In this document: positions 32,703 through 42,577 of the stretch, one piece after another
Numbering within the stretch: position 1 is the first letter of the stretch
Layout of the letters: each line of letters begins with the position of its first letter
Assembly: GCA_005885325.1 (NCBI GenBank)
Contig: VAYX01000014.1
Span: forward strand, 1-50,685
DNA length: 50,685 bases
Direction: 5' to 3'
Source of the DNA: Actinomycetota bacterium
GTDB taxonomy: Bacteria; Actinomycetota; UBA4738; HRBIN12
Notes under the pieces: generated by a model
Databases searched by the model: none
Told to the model about the DNA's origin: nothing
The model's input: only the letters and a program-made list of their open reading frames with translations
Position numbers and translations under genes: made by a program

Positions 32703-34718
32703 ATGCCCCCGTTCAAGGTCCATGCGGAGTTCGAACCCGCGGGCGACCAACCGGCCGCCGTCGAGGACCTGGCCCAGGGCGTCTTGGCCGGTGAGGACTA
32801 CCTGACGCTGCTCGGGGCCACCGGGACGGGGAAGACCTTCACCATCGCCCAGGTGATCGAGCGGGTCCAGAAGCCCACCCTGGTGATCGCGCCGAACAAG
32901 TCGCTGGGGGCGCAGCTGGCCAACGAGTTCCGGGAGTTCTTCCCGGAGAACGCCGTCGAGTACTTCGTCAGCTATTACGACTACTACCAACCCGAGGCCT
33001 ACGTTCCCCAGACCGACACCTACATCGAGAAGGACTCGTCGGTCAACGACGAGATCGATCGGCTGCGCCACTCGGCAACGAGCGCGCTGCTCACCCGGAA
33101 GGACGTCCTGATCGTGGCCTCGGTGTCCTGCATCTACGGCCTGGGCACGCCCGAGGAGTACATGGGCCAGGTCCTGCGGCTGCACAAGGGCGTGGCCATC
33201 GACCGGGACTTCGCCATCACGCGCCTGGTCAAGATCATGTACGAGCGGAACCAGGTGAACTTCGTGCGGGGCAAGTTCCGGGTCCAGGGCGACACGCTCG
33301 AGGTCTTCCCCGCCTACGAGGAGACCGCCATCCGCGTGGAGTTCTGGGGCGACGACGTGGAGCGGATCACCCGGTTCGACCCGCTGACCGGCGAGGTCCT
33401 GGGCGAGCTGTCCGAGGTGTGGATCTACCCGGCCACCCACTACGTGGCGTCGGACCAGCGGATGCAGCGGGCCATCGCCGGGATCGAGGAGGAGCTGAAG
33501 GATCGGCTGGGCCAGCTGGAGTCCCAGGGCAAGCTCCTGGAGGCGGAACGCCTGCGGATGCGGTCGAACTACGACCTGGAGATGCTGCGGGAGGTGGGGT
33601 TCTGCTCGGGGATCGAGAACTACTCGAGGCACATCGACGGCCGCCAGCCCGGGGAGGCCCCGTACACCTTGCTCGACTACTTCCCCCAGGACTGGCTGTG
33701 CGTCATCGACGAGTCGCACGTGACGGTGCCCCAGATCCACGGGATGTACGAGGGTGACAAGACCCGCAAGGAGACCCTGGTGGAGTTCGGGTTCCGGCTG
33801 CCGTCCGCCCTGGACAACCGGCCGCTCCGGTTCGAGGAGTTCGTCCAGAGGGTCGGGCAGACCGTGTTCATGTCGGCCACACCCAGTGCCTACGAGCTCC
33901 GGACGTCCAAGCGGATCGTGCAGCAGATCGTCCGGCCCACCGGGCTGATCGACCCGAACGTCGAGATCCGGCCCACGCGGGGGCAGGTGGACGACCTCAT
34001 CGAGGAGATCAGGAAGCGCGCCGAGGCGGGCCAGCGCGTCCTGGTGACCACCCTGACCAAGAAGATGGCCGAGGACCTCACCGACTACCTGATGGAGATG
34101 GGCATCCGGGTCCGGTACCTGCACTCGGAGATCGACACCCTGCACCGGATCGAGATCCTCCGCGACCTCCGACTGGGGGAGTTCGACGTCCTGGTGGGGA
34201 TCAACCTTCTTCGGGAGGGACTGGACCTCCCCGAGGTCTCGCTGGTGGCCATCCTCGACGCGGACAAGGAGGGGTTCCTCCGGTCGGACACCTCGCTCAT
34301 CCAGACCATCGGCCGGGCCGCCCGCAACGTGGACGGCACGGTCCTGATGTACGCGGACGAGGTCACCGACTCGATGAAGGCCGCCATCTCCGAGACCCAG
34401 CGGCGGCGCAAGATCCAGATGGCGTTCAACCGCGAGCACGGCATCGACCCTCAGTCGATCCGCAAGAAGGTGTCGGACATCCTGCTGTCGATGGCGGTCG
34501 ACGGGGGGAAGGCGCCGACGCCCGAACGGGGGCGACGGCGCCGCGAGCGGGTGGAGATGCCGACCGAGGAGCTCGAGCGCCTCATCCAGAGCCTGGAGGA
34601 GGAGATGCACCAGGCCGCCAAGGAGCTGCGGTTCGAGTACGCGGCGCGCCTCCGGGACGAGGTCGTCGACCTCCGCAAGGAGCTGAAGGCCCTTCGCCAA
34701 GCGGGAGTCGGGACCTGA
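32703..34718 (+). CDS. uvrB: Excinuclease ABC subunit B
   Basis: Damage-verification helicase of nucleotide excision repair, 671 residues. Walker A GATGTGKTFT near residue 45. The beta-hairpin region YYDYYQPEAYVPQTDTYIEK follows near residue 95 (quoted as YYDYYQPEAY). DEAD-like VIDESHVT, motif V/VI GINLLREGLDLPE and QTIGRAARNVDG are intact. A C-terminal UVR domain (ELERLIQSLEEEM...) for UvrC contact ends the protein. Start chosen by the ATG after the -10 box. The stop TGA overlaps a CTG that appears to start the next gene. Confidence 0.97.
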   Translation: MPPFKVHAEFEPAGDQPAAVEDLAQGVLAGEDYLTLLGATGTGKTFTIAQVIERVQKPTLVIAPNKSLGAQLANEFREFFPENAVEYFVSYYDYYQPEAYVPQTDTYIEKDSSVNDEIDRLRHSATSALLTRKDVLIVASVSCIYGLGTPEEYMGQVLRLHKGVAIDRDFAITRLVKIMYERNQVNFVRGKFRVQGDTLEVFPAYEETAIRVEFWGDDVERITRFDPLTGEVLGELSEVWIYPATHYVASDQRMQRAIAGIEEELKDRLGQLESQGKLLEAERLRMRSNYDLEMLREVGFCSGIENYSRHIDGRQPGEAPYTLLDYFPQDWLCVIDESHVTVPQIHGMYEGDKTRKETLVEFGFRLPSALDNRPLRFEEFVQRVGQTVFMSATPSAYELRTSKRIVQQIVRPTGLIDPNVEIRPTRGQVDDLIEEIRKRAEAGQRVLVTTLTKKMAEDLTDYLMEMGIRVRYLHSEIDTLHRIEILRDLRLGEFDVLVGINLLREGLDLPEVSLVAILDADKEGFLRSDTSLIQTIGRAARNVDGTVLMYADEVTDSMKAAISETQRRRKIQMAFNREHGIDPQSIRKKVSDILLSMAVDGGKAPTPERGRRRRERVEMPTEELERLIQSLEEEMHQAAKELRFEYAARLRDEVVDLRKELKALRQAGVGT

Positions 34719-35755
34719 GCCCGACGCTCGCCGTCCGCGCCCCGCTCGCGTGGCTGGGGCCGGGCAAGCTCATCGACCGGGTCAGCGTGGTCTGCGACGG
34801 TGGCCGGATCCAGTGGGTTGGGTCGGCCCGGCTGGCCCCCCAGGCAGACGACGAGCTCGAGGTGGAGGGGTTCCTCATGCCGGGGGTGGCTGATCGCCAC
34901 GTCCACATCGGCCTGGCGGACCCCGGCGCTGTGCTCCTCGGCGGGGTGACGGCCGTTCGGGATCTGGCGTGGCCCCCGGACGTCATCTTCCCGCTCGCCG
35001 ATGCGTCGGAGCTGCCCGCGTTCAACGGGCCGCTGATCCGGGCGGCCGGCCCCATGCTCACCGCACCCGGCGGCTACCCCACCACCGATCGCTGGGCGCC
35101 GGCCGGGACCGGGCTGGAGATCAAGGGCGCGGAGCAGGCGGCCAAGGCCGTCGTGGCCATGGCGGACCGGGGCGCCGCTGCCATCAAGGTGTCCCTGAAC
35201 GCAGAGGCCGGGCCCACACCGACGGACCGAGAGCTCGCAGCCATCGTCCAGGCCGCGGGGGAGCGAGGTCTGCCGGTGACGGCCCACGTGCAGGGCGCCG
35301 GACAGGCGGAGCGGGCCCTGGGCGCGGGGGTGAACGAGTTCGCGCACTGTCCGTGGACGGAGCGGCTCTCCGAGTCGGTGCTCGAGGCGGCAGCCAAGGC
35401 CATGCGGATCGTCTCGACCCTCGACATCTGGAGCTACGGCGCGGTCACGGCGGAGCTTCGGATGGCCGCCGACAACATGGCTCGGTTCCGGGCCGCCGGC
35501 GGCACGGTCGTCTACGGCACCGACCTCGGCAACGGAGCCATCCCGCCGGGGATCGACGTCCGGGAGGTCCTGCTCCTCCGGGAGACCGTGGGCATGACCT
35601 CGGACGAGATCCTCGAAGCCCTGGTGGCCGGGCCGCTCGAGCCGGGCGCGCCCGCCGACCTCATCGCACTGGCCCGCGATCCCCGCGAGGACCTCACGGC
35701 GCTCGGCGATCTGAAGCTGGTGACTCGGGCCGGACGGGTGGTCACGGCGACCTGA
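34715..35755 (+). CDS. Metal-dependent amidohydrolase, probable CTG start
   Basis: Amidohydrolase-superfamily enzyme with a complete metal site when numbered from CTG 34715: H62 and H64 (DRHVHIG), K158 (AIKVSL), H191 (TAHVQG), H211 (FAHCPW) and D270 (YGTDLGNG). The N-terminal beta-sandwich starts at LAVRAPLAWLGPGKLIDRV, which is coding-like and lies before the first in-frame GTG at 34787. Starting at 34787 would cut the first strand. CTG at 34715 makes a CTGA overlap with the uvrB stop, the same geometry as ATGA and GTGA joins across the window. 346 residues from CTG. The PGAPADLIAL C-terminal motif is typical of the imidazolonepropionase/prolidase-like branch; substrate unknown. Confidence 0.85.
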   Translation: MSPTLAVRAPLAWLGPGKLIDRVSVVCDGGRIQWVGSARLAPQADDELEVEGFLMPGVADRHVHIGLADPGAVLLGGVTAVRDLAWPPDVIFPLADASELPAFNGPLIRAAGPMLTAPGGYPTTDRWAPAGTGLEIKGAEQAAKAVVAMADRGAAAIKVSLNAEAGPTPTDRELAAIVQAAGERGLPVTAHVQGAGQAERALGAGVNEFAHCPWTERLSESVLEAAAKAMRIVSTLDIWSYGAVTAELRMAADNMARFRAAGGTVVYGTDLGNGAIPPGIDVREVLLLRETVGMTSDEILEALVAGPLEPGAPADLIALARDPREDLTALGDLKLVTRAGRVVTAT

Positions 35756-35758
35756 GGG

Positions 35759-36919
35759 CTACAGGAGTGGACGGAGCTCCTCGAAGCACCGATCGACGTC
35801 GGCCTCGGTGTTGAAGAAATGGGGGGAGATCCGGAGCCCGTCGCCCCGGAAGTCCGTGCACACGTTCCGTTCCAGCAGGGCGTGGCAGATGGACCCGGCA
35901 TCCGGCCCCACGCCGACGTTCACCACGCCGCCGCGCTCGCCTCGGGCGCGCGGCGTTCGCACGGGCAGGCCCGCCTCGTCCGCGCGGGCGATCACGTGAT
36001 CGGTCAGCTCGCCCTGTCGGGCCCGGATCCGGTCGACGCCGGCCTCCGAGATGATCTCGAGTCCACCCAGGGCCACCGGATAGACCGGCGCGGGCGGCGT
36101 CCCGTGCTCAAGTCGTCGCGCCGTCGGGTGGAGCTCGAGGTGCTGGGTGTCGAAGGAGAACGGCTCGCGGGTGGCGAACCATCCCGTGACCGCGGGCTCG
36201 AGCTCAGGAAGCAGATCCCGCCGCGCGTACAGGAACACCAGGCCCGGACCCCCGCAGAGCCACTTCAGCACGCCGGCGGTGTACACGTCGCACCCCAGGT
36301 CGTGCAGGTCGAGCGGGACGATCCCGATCCCGTGGTAGTCGTCCACGATCGACAATGCGCCCGCCTCCCGGGCCATCCGGCAGACCTCCTTCGCGTCGAC
36401 CAGCGCGCTCGAGCGGTACAGCACCCGGTTGACCATGACGATCGCCGTGTCCTCGTCGATGGCCTGCTCGTACTCCTCGAGCGGGATGGTCAGGCCGTCG
36501 GGTGACTTCAGGAACTCGACCTCGGCCCCCCTGGATCGTTGGGCAAGCCATACGTGGCCGTCGGTGGGAAAGTCCAGCTCCGACAGGATCACCTTGCGGC
36601 GCCGGGAGAAGTCCACGCACGAGGCGATCGTCGAGAGGGCGATCGAGATGTTCGTGGTGATGGCCAGCTCGTCGGGATGGCAGCCGGCCAGCGTCGCGAA
36701 GCGATCCTTCAGCGCGCGCATGGTGGGAAAGATGTCCTCGAACCACACGTGGTCGGGCGCGCCCTTGGATGCCCATGCGTCGACGTACGCGTCGAGGTAG
36801 CTGCGCGACCGCCGCGAGACCGGCCCGAGCGATGCGCTGATCAGATAGGCCTTCCGCTCCAGGACGGGGAACTCGTCGCGCCACGATGACAGGTCCACGC
36901 CCGGGGATCGCGCGTTCAT
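35759..36919 (-). CDS. PLP-dependent aminotransferase class V / kynureninase-like enzyme
   Basis: 386 residues, fold type I PLP enzyme. The internal aldimine lysine is K219 in AGVLKWLCGGPG, a context that resembles kynureninase (KxLNGGPG) and cysteine-desulfurase-like proteins. The cofactor-side VDDYHGIGIVPLDL, ITTNISIALST and RISPHFFNTEADVD motifs agree. The ATG at 36919 overlaps the VOC gene stop (ATGA); 44 more upstream in-frame residues read as Pro/Arg-rich shadow sequence of the VOC gene and are rejected. It ends three bases from the convergent amidohydrolase. Substrate not determinable. Confidence 0.87.
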   Translation of the reverse strand: MNARSPGVDLSSWRDEFPVLERKAYLISASLGPVSRRSRSYLDAYVDAWASKGAPDHVWFEDIFPTMRALKDRFATLAGCHPDELAITTNISIALSTIASCVDFSRRRKVILSELDFPTDGHVWLAQRSRGAEVEFLKSPDGLTIPLEEYEQAIDEDTAIVMVNRVLYRSSALVDAKEVCRMAREAGALSIVDDYHGIGIVPLDLHDLGCDVYTAGVLKWLCGGPGLVFLYARRDLLPELEPAVTGWFATREPFSFDTQHLELHPTARRLEHGTPPAPVYPVALGGLEIISEAGVDRIRARQGELTDHVIARADEAGLPVRTPRARGERGGVVNVGVGPDAGSICHALLERNVCTDFRGDGLRISPHFFNTEADVDRCFEELRPLL

Positions 36920-37332
36920 CCCGGCCGATGGACGTATTCGAGCTTCAGCCGGTCGGGGTCCTCGAAGAACACCGCGTAGTTCGGCTGGTCGGGGTGGCCC
37001 ATGTCCAGGGGGCTTCCGTACAGGACCGGAACGCCTCGCGCCATCAGCCATGCGTGGAAGTCGTCAACGGCGTTCACGCTCGGCGCCGGGAAGGCCAGGT
37101 GGTTCACGCCGATGCCCTTGCGATGGAACCCCCGGGCGGCGAACCGTTCCTCGATCTGAACGAGCGTGATGTAGAACGTCCCGTCCCCGAACGACATCCA
37201 GCCCGTGCCGCGCTCCACCTCGCGATAGCCCAACCGGCCCAGCACCTCCTCGTAGAACGCGACCGAGCGGGGGAGGTCGCTGACGTTCAGGTCGAGATGG
37301 TGCAGCCCTGCCTGGCCACGGGGGTCCGTCAG
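36916..37332 (-). CDS. VOC (glyoxalase/bleomycin-resistance) family protein, CTG start
   Basis: 138 residues, one vicinal-oxygen-chelate domain: LHHLDLNVSDLPRSVAFYEEVLG at the N-terminus (quoted as HHLDLNVSDL), GVNHLAFPAP in the middle, FFEDPDRLKLEYVH at the end. The metal ligands H (LHHLDL), H (NHLAF) and E (LKLEYV) are visible. No ATG, GTG or TTG lies in frame before the domain. The only start consistent with an intact domain is CTG (plus-strand CAG 37330-37332), which forms CTGA with the stop of the preceding gene. Its stop overlaps the aminotransferase ATG. Confidence 0.84.
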   Translation of the reverse strand: MTDPRGQAGLHHLDLNVSDLPRSVAFYEEVLGRLGYREVERGTGWMSFGDGTFYITLVQIEERFAARGFHRKGIGVNHLAFPAPSVNAVDDFHAWLMARGVPVLYGSPLDMGHPDQPNYAVFFEDPDRLKLEYVHRPG

Positions 37333-37631
37333 GTGTCTCCCTCGGAGCCGTCGTCGCGTCCCTCGTGCTCCTCCAGGTACTCGATGTACAGGGGACGGAG
37401 CGCATCGGCCAGCGTGCCGCGGTCGGCGTCCACCAGGTCGTTCAGGAGGGCCAGCGGCCGCATGATGTCGGTCTCGCTCCGCTCCTCGTCCCCCACGGCC
37501 GCCCGGGCCTCGGGGATGGTCTTCAGCAGGTCCCACAGGAAGCCCACGTCGAGTCGCCGCCACGCCAGGCGGGTGGCCCGATCGTGCAGCTCGGCCGAGG
37601 AGAGCTTCTCCAGCTTGGCCCGCTCGGTCAC
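37329..37631 (-). CDS. Small hypothetical protein
   Basis: 100 residues, soluble, mostly helical and rich in Asp, Glu, Arg and Leu (KLEKLSSAELHDRATRLAW, LLKTIPEARAAVGDEERSE). I do not recognise the family. A leaderless promoter (TAGGCT, then GAGCCC, then GTG) fixes the start, and the stop overlaps the CTG start of the VOC gene, so it heads a three-gene minus-strand operon with VOC and aminotransferase genes. No cysteines, no signal peptide and no metal motif are seen. Confidence 0.7.
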   Translation of the reverse strand: MTERAKLEKLSSAELHDRATRLAWRRLDVGFLWDLLKTIPEARAAVGDEERSETDIMRPLALLNDLVDADRGTLADALRPLYIEYLEEHEGRDDGSEGDT

Positions 37632-37637
37632 GGGCTC

Positions 37638-37643
37638 AGCCTA
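37638..37643 (-). promoter_or_regulatory. -10 box of a leaderless promoter for the minus-strand operon
   Basis: On the minus strand TAGGCT, then GAGCCC, then the GTG start at 37631. The 92-base gap to uvrA therefore holds two divergent leaderless promoters. Confidence 0.5.
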
Positions 37644-37695
37644 CCGCGGGGCGACGTCGGGCCCGGCGGGGTGAGTGGCCGGGCACGGAGGGGCA

Positions 37696-37717
37696 TTGTC
37701 GGGGCCGCCACTACAAT
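37696..37717 (+). promoter_or_regulatory. uvrA promoter: RecA-NDp/PafBC-like element and -10
   Basis: TTGTCGGGG (37696-37704), seven bases, then TACAAT (37712-37717), then six bases and the GTG start. The mycobacterial LexA-independent DNA-damage promoter consensus is tTGTCRgtg-N8-TAnnnT; here the upstream element is nearly perfect and the gap is one base short. The message would be leaderless. Confidence 0.6.
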
Positions 37718-37723
37718 CTCCCC

Positions 37724-40522
<2,799 letters not shown>

Positions 40523-40549
40523 CGCGGCGCGAGCCTCAGCCGGGCTTGC

Positions 40550-40555
40550 TAGCAT
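40550..40555 (+). promoter_or_regulatory. Possible -10 for the tandem-cupredoxin lipoprotein gene
   Basis: TAGCAT in the 44-base gap after uvrA, 11 bases before the ATG at 40567. The leader would be about 4-5 nt. No Shine-Dalgarno sequence or good -35 is visible. Confidence 0.35.
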
Positions 40556-40566
40556 GGCCCGCGCTC

Positions 40567-42519
40567 ATGTCCAGGAAGGTCCTTCCGGCCGTCTTCGTCC
40601 TCGGGATCATGGCGGCGGCGTGCGCCACGCCGACCCCCCCGAGCGTCACCTTCGGCTCCGGCAACCGGTTCATCCCCCAGGTCGCCGACTTCCTCGACGA
40701 CGTGGGCCTGGACCCGTCGGTCGCCGTGGATCCCCAGGGCACGCCGTACGTCTCCTACTTCGGATTCCTTCCCCAGTTGAAGGAGGGAGAGATCGCGCCC
40801 ACCCGTCCCATCGGTTCGCCGACGCTGCCCGCCGTCCTGTTGGCCAGCACGAAGGACGGCATCTGGACCCGGGGGGCGGTGGCCATCCAGGCCGCCATCC
40901 CCAACGTGGACGTGGCCTTCGACCCGGCCATCGTGCCCGAGGTGAAGTCGATCACGCCGCAGAACGTCAACGGGACGGCCCTGGCCATCGATCCCTCGGG
41001 CGGGTTCCACGTGGCCTGGGCCGCCGACACCGGCCTGTGGTATGCGGAGAGCTCGGGCGGGTCGTTCACCGCGACGCATCTCCAGTCGATGAGTCCTCGT
41101 TTGGAACGGGCCGGCCCGCTCGGCCCTCCCGCGGTCGCCGTGACGCCGTCGGGAACGCCCTGGGTGGCGTTCATCTTGTCCACGGCTCGAGGCCAAGAGG
41201 TCACCGTGAAGACGATGGCCGGAGGAGCATGGAAGACCGACGTGCTGGACACGATCCCGCGGAGGTCCGGTTCGTCGCAGCCGTATCGTGTCGCCGCCAC
41301 CATCTCCGCCTCCGGCCAGCCCGTGGTGCTCTACTCGAACGGATCGAGCGTGCATGCGGCGGCCCTGGGTGGAGGGGAGGAGGGTGGCTGGGCGTTCTCG
41401 ACCGTTGAGTCCGGCGCCGACGGGTACGGGCTGTCTGCGACGACCGGGAAGGACGGGACCACCCACGTCTCGTACTACGCGGGTGACCAGGTGCACGCGG
41501 CAACCTCCAGGGACGGCATCACCTGGCGGACGGTGACGGTGGCGACGGTGGGCAAGGGCGTCAACGAGGCCGGCCGCTCCACGGGGATCTCCGCGGACGA
41601 CGCCGGAGCCGTGTACGTCACCTGGTACGACCCGGGCTCCGACGGCGTGCGCCTGGCCTCGGCCACCGCCGACACGTTCGATCCGATCGAGGTGAAGGGA
41701 ACGACCGGCGGCATCCTGCCGGCCGTGGCCGCGACGCCCGACGGCTCGGCCGTCTACGTTGCCTGGTACGCCGAAACGCCCCAGGACCTGATGCTGGGGA
41801 CATACGGGGACGTGAGCGGTCTGGGTCTCGCGGTCCCCAGTCCGACCCCTTCCGCCGTCCCGACCACCACCCCGCCAACGACCCAGTGCACGAAGGCGTC
41901 GAACGGGGTGGTGGACATCGTGGCCCAGGGCATCGCCTTCGACACCAACTGCATCGAGGCCCCCGCGAGCGCCCCCTTCACCATCGCCTTCGACAACAAG
42001 GACACCGGCGTCACGCACAACGTGTCGGTCTATCCCAGCGCGACCGACCTGACGCACCCCATCGAGCAGGGCCAGATCATCACCGGCCCGGCCACGGCGG
42101 ACTACAAGGTCCCCGCGCTGAAGGCCGGCGAGTATTACTTCCACTGCGATGTGCACCCGACCCAGATGTACGGCACGCTCCGGGTGAGCGGGGGCGGCGG
42201 TGGCTCCACGGGCGGTGGAGGTGGAGGTGGAGGTACCACCACGGAGGTCACCGCCCAGGGGCTGGCCTTCGACACCGGAACCATCACCCTGACTGCGGGC
42301 AAGGAGTCCACCATCACGTTCAGCAACGACGACGCCGGGACCCAGCACAACATCGCCATCTTCCCCAGCTCGACCGAGCTGAGCACCCCGCTCTTCCGGG
42401 GGGACCTGGTGACGGGCCCCGACAAGGTCACCTACACGATCCCGCCGCTGAAGTCGGGGACGTACTACTTCCACTGCGACGTCCACCCCACGATGAGCGG
42501 GCAGGTGGTCGTGAAATAG
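40567..42519 (+). CDS. Lipoprotein with a repeat-rich N-terminal domain and two tandem cupredoxin domains
   Basis: 650 residues. Signal peptide with Cys19 (IMAAAC). Residues 45-420 look like a beta-propeller: repeated short blocks such as VAVDPQGTPYVSYFG, LAIDPSGGFHVAWAAD, VAVTPSGTPWVAF, GKDGTTHVSYYAG, DDAGAVYVTWYD and TPDGSAVYVAWYA. A Pro/Thr linker follows. Two plastocyanin-like domains then carry full type-1 copper sets: H484, C527, H530, M534 and H594, C637, H640, M643, each in an H-N and YYFHCDVHPT context. They are joined by a Gly-rich linker (SGGGGGSTGGGGGGGG). Likely a cell-surface copper/redox protein. It lies between uvrA and uvrC with no evident link to repair. Confidence 0.85.
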   Translation: MSRKVLPAVFVLGIMAAACATPTPPSVTFGSGNRFIPQVADFLDDVGLDPSVAVDPQGTPYVSYFGFLPQLKEGEIAPTRPIGSPTLPAVLLASTKDGIWTRGAVAIQAAIPNVDVAFDPAIVPEVKSITPQNVNGTALAIDPSGGFHVAWAADTGLWYAESSGGSFTATHLQSMSPRLERAGPLGPPAVAVTPSGTPWVAFILSTARGQEVTVKTMAGGAWKTDVLDTIPRRSGSSQPYRVAATISASGQPVVLYSNGSSVHAAALGGGEEGGWAFSTVESGADGYGLSATTGKDGTTHVSYYAGDQVHAATSRDGITWRTVTVATVGKGVNEAGRSTGISADDAGAVYVTWYDPGSDGVRLASATADTFDPIEVKGTTGGILPAVAATPDGSAVYVAWYAETPQDLMLGTYGDVSGLGLAVPSPTPSAVPTTTPPTTQCTKASNGVVDIVAQGIAFDTNCIEAPASAPFTIAFDNKDTGVTHNVSVYPSATDLTHPIEQGQIITGPATADYKVPALKAGEYYFHCDVHPTQMYGTLRVSGGGGGSTGGGGGGGGTTTEVTAQGLAFDTGTITLTAGKESTITFSNDDAGTQHNIAIFPSSTELSTPLFRGDLVTGPDKVTYTIPPLKSGTYYFHCDVHPTMSGQVVVK

Positions 42520-42565
42520 GCGTGGAGGTGCGGCCGCGCTCCTCGGAGGCCGCAGGTCTCGCCCC

Positions 42566-42571
42566 TAGAAT
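42566..42571 (+). promoter_or_regulatory. -10 box of a leaderless uvrC promoter
   Basis: TAGAAT, then GTGTGC, then the GTG at 42578. The hexamer abuts a first in-frame GTG at 42572, so the spacing rule seen at other genes (6-8 bases) selects 42578 as start. Confidence 0.5.
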
Positions 42572-42577
42572 GTGTGC

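Noticed and set aside
36920..37051. 44 extra in-frame N-terminal residues for the PLP enzyme
   Set aside because: Pro/Arg-rich sequence antisense in style and lying wholly within the VOC gene; the ATG at 36919 sits in an ATGA overlap.
42572..42577. GTG at 42572 as the uvrC start
   Set aside because: It touches the -10 hexamer; +1 would lie downstream of it, so GTG 42578 is preferred.
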